9,451 bases of DNA from Christensenella sp. UBA1782 (GTDB lineage: Bacteria; Bacillota; Clostridia; Christensenellales; DTU072), in contig DCGI01000002.1 in the NCBI GenBank assembly GCA_002315475.1, positions 1,111 through 10,561 of the forward strand, in the 5' to 3' direction. A program made the position numbers and the translations under genes. Positions within the stretch are counted from its first letter, which is position 1. Every line of letters begins with the position of its first letter. Under the pieces are notes generated by a model. It did not search any database and was not told the origin of the DNA. It was given only the letters and a program-made list of their open reading frames with translations. Below are positions 1 to 7,211 of this stretch, one piece after another.

Positions 1-41
1 TTTTCAAGACCGCCTCGTTGTGACCGCTTCGATACCTCTCC
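1..41 (-). tRNA. tRNA-Ser(UGA), 5' part, cut by window edge
   Basis: Read on the minus strand from position 41 down to 1, this is the first 41 bases of a tRNA. It shows a 7-base 5' acceptor strand GGAGAGG, then TA, a D-arm of the form TCGAAGCGGTCACAACGA, and the 5' anticodon strand GCGGT leading into the loop CTTGAAA, where the anticodon is TGA. The start of the 3' anticodon strand is just reached. The GGAGAGG start and this D-arm are typical of serine tRNAs of Gram-positive bacteria, and UGA reads UCA/UCN serine codons. The variable arm, T-arm and 3' end lie outside the window, so the class II long arm cannot be confirmed. Identity rests on the anticodon and the 5' half. Confidence 0.88.
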
Positions 42-50
42 GTATTTTCT

Positions 51-74
51 TCTTGCGTTCAACACATCGCAAGA
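51..74 (-). repeat. Inverted repeat (hairpin) just upstream of tRNA-Ser
   Basis: The arms TCTTGCG (51-57) and CGCAAGA (68-74) are perfectly complementary around a 10-base loop. The repeat lies 9 bases before the mature 5' end of the tRNA, so in the primary transcript it would form a stem in the leader, possibly near the RNase P cleavage site. No T-tract follows in either direction, so it is not an intrinsic terminator. Function is unknown. Confidence 0.4.
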
Positions 75-217
75 GAGAACGATTTGTTAAGAAAACAGAA
101 TGTTTTCCGTTATCGGATTGATTTACGAAAAGTAATTCTTGTCCTTTCAAAAGTTTTTTTGTGAATAAAAACGATTTTGTACGCATATCCGCAAAAAACA
201 CCGAATATTTCCTTAAC

Positions 218-253
218 GGATAAGATTATACTACATAAAAGAAAGCTTGTCAA
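218..253 (-). promoter_or_regulatory. Consensus SigA-type promoter reading toward the tRNA
   Basis: On the minus strand there is a perfect -35 TTGACA (plus 248-253), a 17-base spacer and a perfect -10 TATAAT (plus 225-230), predicting a start near 218. Nothing but the tRNA-Ser gene lies downstream within the window, so this is presumably the promoter of that tRNA or tRNA operon, as expected for a strongly expressed stable RNA. The implied leader of about 177 bases before the mature tRNA end is long, and no better minus-strand promoter was found closer. An 8-base inverted repeat (ATAAGATT 220-227, AATCTTAT 263-270) brackets the promoter and may be chance. Confidence 0.8.
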
Positions 254-461
254 TCGACACGAAATCTTATTTGTAAAAAACCGTTCTTGTGGCGTTATCG
301 GATTTTGATAAACAAAAATAGAATAAACGCAAACGTACAAACCGCAATAGAGAAATGGGCGGTGAAAGTGTTAAGAGCGATACCTTGCGAAAGAAGGGGG
401 GATAAACAAAGTGTATTTGAAGTAAAACTTAAATAAGAGGTAACTTTTGTAGGATATCATG

Positions 462-491
462 CGGAAAAGGTGTAGGAAAGGTCGGAAAAGG
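462..491 (+). repeat. Purine-tract repeats upstream of the ABC promoter
   Basis: CGGAAAAGG occurs at 462-470 and again at 483-491, with a start-to-start distance of 21 bases, which is two helical turns. A related AGGAAAGG lies between them at 474-481. The block ends 19 bases before the -35 box, a usual place for an activator site. This could be a binding site for a regulator on one DNA face, but simple purine-rich sequence is an equally possible explanation. Confidence 0.3.
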
Positions 492-510
492 GGCTTATAA
501 TAAGAATAGG

Positions 511-539
511 TTGACATATTCGTGTTATTATGTTAAAAT
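511..539 (+). promoter_or_regulatory. Promoter of the ABC transporter gene
   Basis: A perfect -35 TTGACA (511-516), a 17-base spacer and -10 TAAAAT (534-539) are preceded by TGT (531-533), giving an extended -10. The predicted start is near 546, leaving a leader of about 41 bases before the ATG at 587. Confidence 0.8.
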
Positions 540-551
540 TAGACAAAAAAT

Positions 552-566
552 CGATACTTGGTATCG
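552..566 (+). promoter_or_regulatory. Palindrome in the ABC leader, candidate operator
   Basis: CGATAC (552-557) and GTATCG (561-566) form a perfect inverted repeat around TTG. It sits about +7 to +21 relative to the predicted start and upstream of the weak ribosome binding site TTAGGGG (577-583). This is a classical place for a repressor to block transcription; the alternative is a small RNA hairpin. The binding protein is not known. Confidence 0.4.
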
Positions 567-586
567 TGTTTATAAATTAGGGGTAT

Positions 587-3208
587 ATGTTACAGGTAAA
601 AAATATCGTAAAAGATTACGAAATGGACAAACAGTTCGTTCATGCATTGCGGGACGTTTCGGTTTGTTTTCGAGATTGTGAGTTTGTATCTATTTTAGGT
701 CCGTCCGGTTGCGGAAAGACTACGCTTTTGAATATTATCGGCGGTTTGGATCGCTATACGTCGGGAGACATTATTATAAACGGGATTTCTACCCGTTTTT
801 TTAATGACGAATATTGGGATGCTTATCGTAATTCCGAGATCGGTTTTGTCTTTCAATCCTATAATTTGATTCCGCATCTGTCCGTATTGGCCAACGTAGA
901 GCTTGCCTTAAAACTCAGTGGTTATTCTAAACAGGAATGTCGTAAAAGAGCTATAGAAGCGTTAAAAAAAGTGGATATGGATATGCACCTTCGCAAAAGA
1001 CCGCATCAACTGTCGGGCGGACAAATGCAACGTGTTTCCATAGCGAGAGCTTTGGTCAATAATCCGAAAATTATTCTTGCAGACGAGCCGACCGGTGCGT
1101 TGGATTCTCAACTCGGCGAACAGGTCATGGAAGTACTGAAAGAGGTCGCCAAAGATAAATTGATTATTATGGTTACCCACAACGACGACCTTGCCGTACG
1201 CTACAGTACCAGAATCATTAAGATAAAAGACGGTGCCGTCGTGGACGACAGTGATCCGTTTATTCCCGAAGAACCTTATCGGGCAGGTAAGGATATTTTG
1301 GAAACCTCCAAATTTATGTATCCGGAGCAACGGAATAGCAAGAAAAAGATACGTCTTCCTAAATTGTCGAAGAAGCCGAAAGAGGGGATACCGTTTCATA
1401 AAACCAAGATGAAAGTTAAGACGGCTTTGGGTATCAGTATGCGAAACCTGTGGTCGAAAAAGAGTCGTACTTCTTTGACTGCCATAGCCGGCAGTATCGG
1501 AATCATAGGCATGGGATTGGTGCTTTCGGTCAGTAACGGTATCAACCATTTTATGGATGACATGAAGTCGGATATGCTGGCTACCGTACCGATCGGCGTT
1601 TACGAATACAGCATGGATTATAACGTAATGATCGATATGTTTATGAAGTTCAGTACAGGTTCCGGTGTTTCGGGAGAATTCCCCGACGTCGACGAAGCCT
1701 ACGTTTCCGCGAGTGCAACCAACAGTTCTCTTATTGCCGATATTATGGCAGAGCTTTGCGACAGTATCAAATCCAACGATCTTTCTCCCGAGTTTGTGGA
1801 ATACCTGTCTAAACTTGATCCCGATACGTATTCTTCTTTGCATGAATACTACGGCACGCAAATGAATTTGATTGTGAAAAACGAAGTGGAAGGCAAAACC
1901 GTTTATCGGGACGTAACGCCGACATATACGTACACATCCTTGACAACCATCGGAGGAAACGTACTCGGCAACAGCTCTTTGGAAAGTAAATATTGGAACC
2001 AACTTATCGATAAAGAATATATGGAAAAATACTATGATGTTCTTTACGGAAAATACCCCACGAAAAAAGATGAAATCGTATTGATTGTTAACGAAGATAA
2101 CAATATTTCGAAAGAAGCTTTGGAAAGTTTGGGGTATTCCATCGATTACGATTCGGTGGGGCAATCCTTCGAAGATATTTGCAAACATACCATACAGTTG
2201 GTTTCGAACGATAAATACTATAAAAACGTTTCCGGTACCGATACGGGTTGGTCGGCTTATGCCGATGCCAAAACGGGTACCGATGCCTATCAAACGCAAT
2301 TAAAAACCTTATATGAAGAAGACGACAATATCACGTTAAAAGTTGTCGGTGTGCTTCGTATAAAACAAGATGCGCCCATGGCTCTCGTACAGTGCAATTT
2401 CTGTTATACGCCCGAACTTGCCGAATACGTTCGCGATGCGGCGTATGAAAGTGCAATAGCCGTTTCGCAAAGGAATCTTTTGGCGGAAGACAGCGGATTA
2501 AACGTTTTCAGCCAAGCGATGGCGGAGAACTACGAAAACAAAGAAGGCACCAATTGGCTTTCCGTCGTGTTAAGTTTGGTTTTGGGTGGAAAAGAATTAA
2601 ACGGTTTTAACCGATTGATAGGTGCCGATAATACACCCGTTTATATCAATATTTTTGCGGCAGATTATGAAGGAAAAGAAAAAATCGTCGCATATTTGGA
2701 CGCCTGGAACGAAGGTGCCGACGGCGTGAACACCAAAGGGGGCTTTGTAAAGTACTTCGATATTACCGAAATGTTTTTCTATAACGTGGAAACTCTGACG
2801 GGACTGGCTACTATGTCGTTGATTTTGGTCGCGGCGGTATCTCTTTTGGTGTCGTCCATCATGATTGCCATTATTACGAGTAATTCCGTTGTCGAGCGTA
2901 CTCGAGAAATCGGAATACTGCGAAGCATCGGTGCCAAAAAACAAGACGTATTGTCGGTTTTCTTAGCGGAAACCTCTCTTATCGGGGCGTTGAGCGGCAT
3001 TATCGGGGTTGTATTTACCTATGCGTTTGCTCCCGTTCTTTCCTCGATTATCGAAAACGTTTCGGGATTTAAGGGACTTGCCGTCGTCAGTCCGTATGCC
3101 AGCGTCGGTTTGTTCTGTTTGAGCATAGTGCTTGCCTGTATAGCGGGATTTATTCCTTCCATGGTGGCAGCGCATAAGAACGTGGTTGATGCTCTGCGTT
3201 CCGATTGA
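587..3208 (+). CDS. Fused ABC transporter, ATPase plus FtsX-type permease (MacB-like)
   Basis: The protein has 873 residues. Residues 1-220 are an ABC ATPase with Walker A GPSGCGKT (38-45), Q-loop Q90, signature LSGGQ (142-146), Walker B IILADE (162-167) and switch H198. It is closest to the LolD/MacB/BceA group. A basic linker leads to the first membrane segment (about 297-318). A very large, probably external domain follows (about 320-735), then three membrane segments (about 740-763, 795-815, 838-858). The FtsX/MacB permease hallmark ERTREIGILRSIGA is at 770-783 and the usual C-terminal DALRSD motif closes the protein. The order ATPase, one membrane segment, external domain, three membrane segments is that of MacB, but MacB is about 650 residues and the extra length is external. 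Such transporters typically couple ATP hydrolysis to extrusion or signalling at the membrane rather than import. The substrate is not known. The ATG at 587 has a modest upstream TTAGGGG. The gene stands alone, with its own promoter and terminator. Confidence 0.85.
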   Translation: MLQVKNIVKDYEMDKQFVHALRDVSVCFRDCEFVSILGPSGCGKTTLLNIIGGLDRYTSGDIIINGISTRFFNDEYWDAYRNSEIGFVFQSYNLIPHLSVLANVELALKLSGYSKQECRKRAIEALKKVDMDMHLRKRPHQLSGGQMQRVSIARALVNNPKIILADEPTGALDSQLGEQVMEVLKEVAKDKLIIMVTHNDDLAVRYSTRIIKIKDGAVVDDSDPFIPEEPYRAGKDILETSKFMYPEQRNSKKKIRLPKLSKKPKEGIPFHKTKMKVKTALGISMRNLWSKKSRTSLTAIAGSIGIIGMGLVLSVSNGINHFMDDMKSDMLATVPIGVYEYSMDYNVMIDMFMKFSTGSGVSGEFPDVDEAYVSASATNSSLIADIMAELCDSIKSNDLSPEFVEYLSKLDPDTYSSLHEYYGTQMNLIVKNEVEGKTVYRDVTPTYTYTSLTTIGGNVLGNSSLESKYWNQLIDKEYMEKYYDVLYGKYPTKKDEIVLIVNEDNNISKEALESLGYSIDYDSVGQSFEDICKHTIQLVSNDKYYKNVSGTDTGWSAYADAKTGTDAYQTQLKTLYEEDDNITLKVVGVLRIKQDAPMALVQCNFCYTPELAEYVRDAAYESAIAVSQRNLLAEDSGLNVFSQAMAENYENKEGTNWLSVVLSLVLGGKELNGFNRLIGADNTPVYINIFAADYEGKEKIVAYLDAWNEGADGVNTKGGFVKYFDITEMFFYNVETLTGLATMSLILVAAVSLLVSSIMIAIITSNSVVERTREIGILRSIGAKKQDVLSVFLAETSLIGALSGIIGVVFTYAFAPVLSSIIENVSGFKGLAVVSPYASVGLFCLSIVLACIAGFIPSMVAAHKNVVDALRSD

Positions 3209-3236
3209 TTGAGAGTAACGGAAAAAATTTTCAAAG

Positions 3237-3266
3237 AAACCCATCGGTTTTTCCGGTGGGTTTTTT
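3237..3266 (+). terminator. Intrinsic terminator of the ABC transporter gene
   Basis: An 11-base-pair stem (3237-3247 with 3253-3263, one G-T pair) has a TTTTT loop, and its 3' arm runs into a T-tract ending at 3266. It lies 28 bases after the stop codon. Confidence 0.88.
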
Positions 3267-3269
3267 GTT

Positions 3270-3301
3270 AAAAAAAAGGGCGTTTCCGAACGGAAACGCC
3301 C
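3270..3301 (-). terminator. Intrinsic terminator of the coaX-hom operon
   Basis: On the minus strand a GC-rich perfect inverted repeat (GGGCGTTTCCG, 3278-3288, with CGGAAACGCCC, 3291-3301) is followed by eight T residues (plus-strand A-tract 3270-3277). It lies 22 bases after the hom stop codon. It is placed end to end with the plus-strand terminator at 3237-3266, so the two convergent units are cleanly insulated. Confidence 0.88.
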
Positions 3302-3323
3302 TATGCAATAAACTATATCGAAG

Positions 3324-4598
3324 TTAGTCTTCCACGCGAACGGTGGCGTCGCAGGAAACCACGCAATCGAGTTTTTCGATAAGTGCGATGGCTTTGGTTA
3401 AGTCGTTTTCAAACGTTTTATGCAATAGGAAAATGACGGTTGCCGTTTCACCGTCCGAAACTTGGCGTATGGATTGAATACTGATATTGTGTTTAGCAAA
3501 TACCGAAGTGATTTTGGCGATGACGCCCGCTTGATCGCGTACGTTTAAGCGAAGATAATATTTGCATTGATAGTTGTCGGTAAAGTCTTTCGGATTGATT
3601 TTGTCAACGTTTTTGAAGGGTGCGTACTTCGGTTTGGGTTGAGACGCGGCAAAAACAATATCGCTGACGATAGCACTACCCGTAGGGAGATCGCCGGCAC
3701 CTCTGCCGTACAGCATGATGTCTCCGACGTTATCGCCGACGATGTGGACGGCATTAAAACTGCCCTTAACACTGGCAAGCGGGTGAGAATCGGGAACGAA
3801 AGCGGGGTGTACGCGCGCTTCTATTTTTCCGTCCGTTTCTTTGGCTATGGCAAGGAGTTTCAACGTATAACCGAGCATTTTCCCGTACTCGATATCCTCT
3901 TTGCTGACTTGCGAAATACCTTCGCGGTGGATGACCGAAATCGGCACTTTTTTGCGAAAAGCAAGACTGGAAAGGATACTGAGTTTGTACATACTGTCAA
4001 AGCCTTCCACGTCGGCGGTGGGGTTTGCTTCGGCATAGCCGAGTGCTTGCGCTTCCTTTAAGACGTCGCTGTATGCCAAACCGTCGTCCGCCATTTGGGA
4101 AAGAATGAAGTTCGTGGTTCCGTTGACGATACCCATTAAAGAACGGATATTGTTGCCTTGCATGCTTTCGGTAAGGGTACGAATAATCGGAACGCCGCCT
4201 ACGCAACTTGCTTCGAAGTAAAGTCCCGCATGCCCTTTTTTCGCAGCCGCTTCCAATTCCACCCAGTTTTTACTGAACATTTCTTTGTTGGCGGTAACGA
4301 TGCTTTTACCGGCGAGCAAACATTTGATGAGAAAGCTTTTGGCGGGTTCTATGCCACCGAAGAATTCGGCTACGATTTGTACGTCTTTATCGTTGACGAC
4401 GGCGTCAATGTCGGTTCCGACGATAGAAAGGTCGGCACCCAGTGCTTGTGCTTTCGTGACGTCTTTTTCGATAATATGTTTGATTTCCAAGTCAATCCCG
4501 TCGTTTTTCATAATGGCGTCGTGATTGTTTTGTAAAATACGATAGGTTCCGCCGCCTACCGTACCTAATCCGAGAAGGGCAACCCCAACTTTTTTCAT
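3324..4598 (-). CDS. hom: Homoserine dehydrogenase with C-terminal ACT domain
   Basis: This 424-residue cytoplasmic enzyme reduces aspartate semialdehyde to homoserine with NAD(P)H, the branch point to threonine, isoleucine and methionine. The N-terminal Rossmann fold has GLGTVGGG (10-17). The conserved VTANK carries K105. The catalytic block YAEANPTADVEGFD followed by K205 contains E190, D196, D201 and K205, which align with yeast E208, D214, D219 and K223. NGTTNFIL is at 159-166. Residues about 350-424 form an ACT domain (RDQAGVIAKITSVFAKHNISI), which in this family mediates feedback by threonine. Length is that of the ACT-containing bacterial form. The ATG start has a strong AAGGAGAT (4606-4613) seven bases upstream. 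It is the second gene of an operon after coaX, 21 bases downstream of that stop. No thrB, thrC or aspartokinase gene is adjacent. Confidence 0.95.
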   Translation of the reverse strand: MKKVGVALLGLGTVGGGTYRILQNNHDAIMKNDGIDLEIKHIIEKDVTKAQALGADLSIVGTDIDAVVNDKDVQIVAEFFGGIEPAKSFLIKCLLAGKSIVTANKEMFSKNWVELEAAAKKGHAGLYFEASCVGGVPIIRTLTESMQGNNIRSLMGIVNGTTNFILSQMADDGLAYSDVLKEAQALGYAEANPTADVEGFDSMYKLSILSSLAFRKKVPISVIHREGISQVSKEDIEYGKMLGYTLKLLAIAKETDGKIEARVHPAFVPDSHPLASVKGSFNAVHIVGDNVGDIMLYGRGAGDLPTGSAIVSDIVFAASQPKPKYAPFKNVDKINPKDFTDNYQCKYYLRLNVRDQAGVIAKITSVFAKHNISIQSIRQVSDGETATVIFLLHKTFENDLTKAIALIEKLDCVVSCDATVRVED

Positions 4599-4619
4599 AG
4601 TGTATATCTCCTTATATGG

Positions 4620-5387
4620 TTATTTGTTACAATCGTATAGCATACGAAGTCCTTTCAAAGAAAGTGCTCTGTCTACCACGTCGATGACTGTACTGTTTTG
4701 TGTGACAAGTTGGCTCATGCCACCCGTAGCCACCACTTTGGCATCGGCAAATTCCGGTTTGGATTTGATATTCTTTACAATATATTCCACCAATCCCGTA
4801 AAACCGAAAATCACGCCGGACTGCATGTTTTCTACGGTGTTCGTGCCGATGATGTCACAAGGTTTATTCAATTCGATTCTCGGGAGTTTTGCCGCCGTAT
4901 TGGTAAGGCTTTCCGCGCTGGACTTAATACCGGGTGCAATCACGCCGCCCTTAAAGACGCCGTTTTTATCGACCGCACCGAAAGTCGTGGCACTGCCGAA
5001 GTCTACCGTAATGACGGGACCGCCGTAAAGTCTGTAGGCGGCTACCGCATTGACGATACGGTCGCTACCCAGTTGATTGCCCTGATATTCGATTGTGATG
5101 CCCGCCATGTTGATTTTTTGAGAAACCATGATGGGTTTGATGTGCATATAATAGGTACACATGTGTTCCAACGTGTAGTTAATGCTCGGCGCGACGCTGC
5201 TCATGATGATGCCTTTAATATCGGAAAAAGAATAACCGTTTTGATGCAAAAGGTCGTAAAGAACCATACCGAATTCGTCGGCGGTTTTATTGGTGTCCGT
5301 CGCGATTCTCCAAGTATTCACAGTCTTGGTTTCGTTGGCAAGCCCGAGTTTGATATTGGTGTTTCCGACGTCCAAAAGAAGAATCAT
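4620..5387 (-). CDS. coaX: Type III pantothenate kinase
   Basis: This 255-residue protein catalyses the first step of coenzyme A synthesis, ATP-dependent phosphorylation of pantothenate. It is of the CoaX type (ASKHA fold), which is not feedback-inhibited by CoA and often needs a monovalent cation. Visible motifs are the N-terminal phosphate loop DVGNTN (6-11), GSDR (107-110) with the presumed catalytic base D109, VDFGSATT (128-135), GGVIAPGI and a C-terminal ATGG. Length is typical. The ATG has GGAG (plus 5396-5399) about eight bases upstream. The predicted mRNA leader is only about 20 bases. It is the first gene of a minus-strand operon with hom, and is divergent from the alpha-galactosidase gene. 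Confidence 0.95.
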   Translation of the reverse strand: MILLLDVGNTNIKLGLANETKTVNTWRIATDTNKTADEFGMVLYDLLHQNGYSFSDIKGIIMSSVAPSINYTLEHMCTYYMHIKPIMVSQKINMAGITIEYQGNQLGSDRIVNAVAAYRLYGGPVITVDFGSATTFGAVDKNGVFKGGVIAPGIKSSAESLTNTAAKLPRIELNKPCDIIGTNTVENMQSGVIFGFTGLVEYIVKNIKSKPEFADAKVVATGGMSQLVTQNSTVIDVVDRALSLKGLRMLYDCNK

Positions 5388-5414
5388 GTAGCTGTCTCCG
5401 AAATAATTTTTTAT

Positions 5415-5443
5415 AGTATACCCTCTTTTTTGAGGATTTGCAA
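5415..5443 (-). promoter_or_regulatory. Promoter of the coaX-hom operon
   Basis: On the minus strand there is -35 TTGCAA (plus 5438-5443), a 17-base spacer and -10 TATACT (plus 5415-5420). The predicted start is near 5408, about 20 bases before the coaX ATG. The -35 is only a four-of-six match. The spacer holds a small inverted repeat CCTC-6-GAGG. Confidence 0.65.
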
Positions 5444-5446
5444 ATC
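5435..5446. promoter_or_regulatory. 12-base perfect palindrome over the coaX -35
   Basis: GATTTGCAAATC is fully self-complementary and covers the -35 box of the coaX-hom promoter. It ends 7 bases before the -35 box of the divergent alpha-galactosidase promoter. It could be an operator affecting one or both directions. No matching regulator gene lies in the window. Confidence 0.4.
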
Positions 5447-5452
5447 TTTTTA

Positions 5453-5481
5453 TTGAAAAAGCTTTTAGTTTGTGATATAAT
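5453..5481 (+). promoter_or_regulatory. Promoter of the alpha-galactosidase gene
   Basis: TTGAAA (5453-5458), a 17-base spacer and a perfect TATAAT (5476-5481) are seen, with TG at 5473-5474 giving an extended -10. The predicted start is near 5488, for a leader of about 23 bases holding AGGAGG (5494-5499), eleven bases before the ATG. Confidence 0.8.
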
Positions 5482-5486
5482 CATAA
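5470..5486. promoter_or_regulatory. Imperfect palindrome over the alpha-galactosidase -10
   Basis: TTGTGATATAATCATAA is symmetric at six of eight base pairs around T5478, with a perfect core TGAT-3-ATCA. It covers the whole -10 box, where a bound repressor would block polymerase. Since TATAAT itself is near-symmetric, part of this symmetry is expected by chance. Confidence 0.25.
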
Positions 5487-5510
5487 AAAAAACAGGAGGA
5501 AAATCGAAAA

Positions 5511-7211
5511 ATGTTAGATACTTATACTTTTTCGTTGGAATATTCCGTTGACGGCGTAGCCAAAACGTTTGTCGGTGCCGAAAACGACGATTATTCCATA
5601 TCCGCTAAAAAAGCAAAAAACACTTTGAAAATCACTTTACTTCCCAAAAAAGAACTCGTTTTGAAAAACGCTTTCTTATTGACGGACTTCGCCTTTACCG
5701 AACAGGACAGAGTCTACGTAAACGGTTATCAGTCTTGGACGACTTCTCGAGAATACGGCAAGTCTGACGTCCAAAAAGGCTTGTTAAAACTGGCAAAGAA
5801 GAATCCCGTCCGTAAATTCTGTACCATTTTCGGCGATTACGATTTTCAAGAATACAGTTTACAACCCGGTGTGTTCCACAGTTATTCGTATACGTATATC
5901 AATCGGGAAGGGGACGTCTCTTTGTTCGGTACTCTTTCGGAAAAAACGGGATATACCATAATGCATTTTGATATGCCGAAAGGAAAAATGACTTTCCAAA
6001 AGGATATAGAAGGGGTAACGACTGCGGAAGAATACCTCGTTTTCGACTTGTATTATATTAAGGAAACTTACGAAAGAGCTTTTGATGCGTACTTTGCAAA
6101 ACTCGCTTTGCCGAAGCTTCGTCTTTCCCATATGGCGGGTTATACTTCGTGGTATAACTATTACGGAGGGATTACCGAAGAAATCCTTTCCCGCGATATA
6201 GACGGTTTGGAAACGGTGAAAGAAGATGCCGACATTTTCCAAATCGACGACGGCTATCAAACGGCCACCGGCGATTGGCAAACGGTGAAAACAAAATTAT
6301 TCCCGCATGGCATGAAGTATCTTACCGATAAAATTCACGGCAAAGGCTTCCTTGCCGGCTTGTGGCTTGCCCCGTTTAACGCCGAGAAGAAATCGAGAGT
6401 ACTGAAAGAGCATCCCGATTGGTTTATTAAAGACGAAAAGGGGAAGTTTCAATTAGGATCTATTTCTTGGGGCGGTGCCTATACGATGGACTTTTACAAA
6501 CCCGAAGTCGCCGATTATATTCGTTCTTTCTTTAAGACCATCTTGGACGAATGGGGATTCGACATGGTGAAACTGGACTTTTTGTACAGTATCTGCCAAA
6601 CCCCTCGTTATAACAAGAGTCGCGGGCAGATTATGTGCGAAGCGATGGAATTTTTGCGAGAATGCGTAGGAGAAAAATTGTTACTCGGTTGCGGTGTACC
6701 TCTTTTCCCTGCCTTCGGTAACGTAGACGCCTGTCGTATCAGTTGCGACGTGGGAGCTTCGTTCAAACCCGCTTGGTATAACGCAACGCTCAATCAAGAA
6801 GTACCCAGCACACGCTACGCCATGAACAATACCATCTTTCGTCGTCATTTGAACGGACGTGCCTTCGTAAACGATCCCGACGTATTCTATTTGCGGGACA
6901 GTAATATTCGGAAAATCGATCCTCTTGCCGTCAAAAAGAGCAATCTTGCTTTTTCCGAAGAACAGAAGATATTGCATGCTACCATAAACAATATGTGCGG
7001 AGACGTTCTGTTCGTATCCGACAACGTGGGCGGATACTCCGAGCAAACAAGAGAAATCGTCAGAAATCTTTTCAAACCATCGACCGCCAAAGTCATCGAC
7101 GCTCGGTATTTATCGGAAGACGAAATAGAAATCATCTACGTTGAGGACGGACAAAAATATCGGTTGTTCTTTGATATTTCCAACGGAAGAAATAGTTTAT
7201 CTACGCTATAA
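5511..7211 (+). CDS. Alpha-galactosidase, glycoside hydrolase family 36
   Basis: This 566-residue retaining enzyme is expected to release terminal alpha-1,6-galactose from melibiose, raffinose-type sugars or galactomannan fragments. Landmarks are NGYQSW (71-76), TSWYNYYGG (212-220) at the start of the barrel, the QIDDGYQ block with D246 and D247, GLWLAPF, VKLDF with the expected nucleophile D356, and CRISCDVG with the expected acid/base D413. This is the GH36 arrangement of a beta-sandwich, a (beta/alpha)8 barrel and a short C-terminal domain. It is shorter than the ~720-residue tetrameric group and near the size of the Thermotoga-type enzymes. No signal peptide is seen, so it should act in the cytoplasm on imported sugar, but no sugar transporter or LacI/AraC regulator gene is adjacent. 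The ATG has a strong AGGAGG. No terminator follows, so transcription may continue into the next two genes. Exact substrate is inferred from the family only. Confidence 0.9.
   Translation: MLDTYTFSLEYSVDGVAKTFVGAENDDYSISAKKAKNTLKITLLPKKELVLKNAFLLTDFAFTEQDRVYVNGYQSWTTSREYGKSDVQKGLLKLAKKNPVRKFCTIFGDYDFQEYSLQPGVFHSYSYTYINREGDVSLFGTLSEKTGYTIMHFDMPKGKMTFQKDIEGVTTAEEYLVFDLYYIKETYERAFDAYFAKLALPKLRLSHMAGYTSWYNYYGGITEEILSRDIDGLETVKEDADIFQIDDGYQTATGDWQTVKTKLFPHGMKYLTDKIHGKGFLAGLWLAPFNAEKKSRVLKEHPDWFIKDEKGKFQLGSISWGGAYTMDFYKPEVADYIRSFFKTILDEWGFDMVKLDFLYSICQTPRYNKSRGQIMCEAMEFLRECVGEKLLLGCGVPLFPAFGNVDACRISCDVGASFKPAWYNATLNQEVPSTRYAMNNTIFRRHLNGRAFVNDPDVFYLRDSNIRKIDPLAVKKSNLAFSEEQKILHATINNMCGDVLFVSDNVGGYSEQTREIVRNLFKPSTAKVIDARYLSEDEIEIIYVEDGQKYRLFFDISNGRNSLSTL

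Larger units (their letters stand above)
42..586. other. Gene-free divergent regulatory stretch
   Basis: No convincing protein gene is seen on either strand here. It holds the tRNA leader and its promoter (42-253), then about 257 bases without a recognised element, then the ABC transporter promoter and leader (511-586). Small repeats include a 12-base direct repeat CGTTATCGGATT at 108-119 and 293-304. Minus-strand reading from 201 stays open into the tRNA gene, so that frame is not a gene. Very short plus-strand frames (355-405, 460-501) have no convincing start signals. Confidence 0.6.

Noticed and set aside
4..201. Minus-strand open frame of 65 codons
   Set aside because: It runs into the tRNA-Ser gene, starts at a GTG without a binding site and has no recognisable domain. 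The tRNA explains the sequence conservation at its end.
355..405. 16-residue plus-strand frame as a possible leader peptide
   Set aside because: It has no convincing binding site or codon pattern, lies upstream of the mapped-looking ABC promoter at 511, and is separated from the transporter gene by over 180 bases.
962..2299. Long antisense open frame (445 codons) inside the ABC transporter gene
   Set aside because: It is opposite a gene with all expected ABC motifs, and its translation has an unlikely composition (many His, Arg, Phe) and no known domain. It follows from codon use on the other strand.
3567..4061. Plus-strand open frame of 164 codons opposite hom
   Set aside because: The homoserine dehydrogenase frame on the minus strand has all catalytic residues. 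This frame has no motif and no binding site.
4698..5456. Plus-strand open frame of 252 codons opposite coaX
   Set aside because: It is antisense to a clear coaX and has no domain. It also reads across the divergent promoter region.
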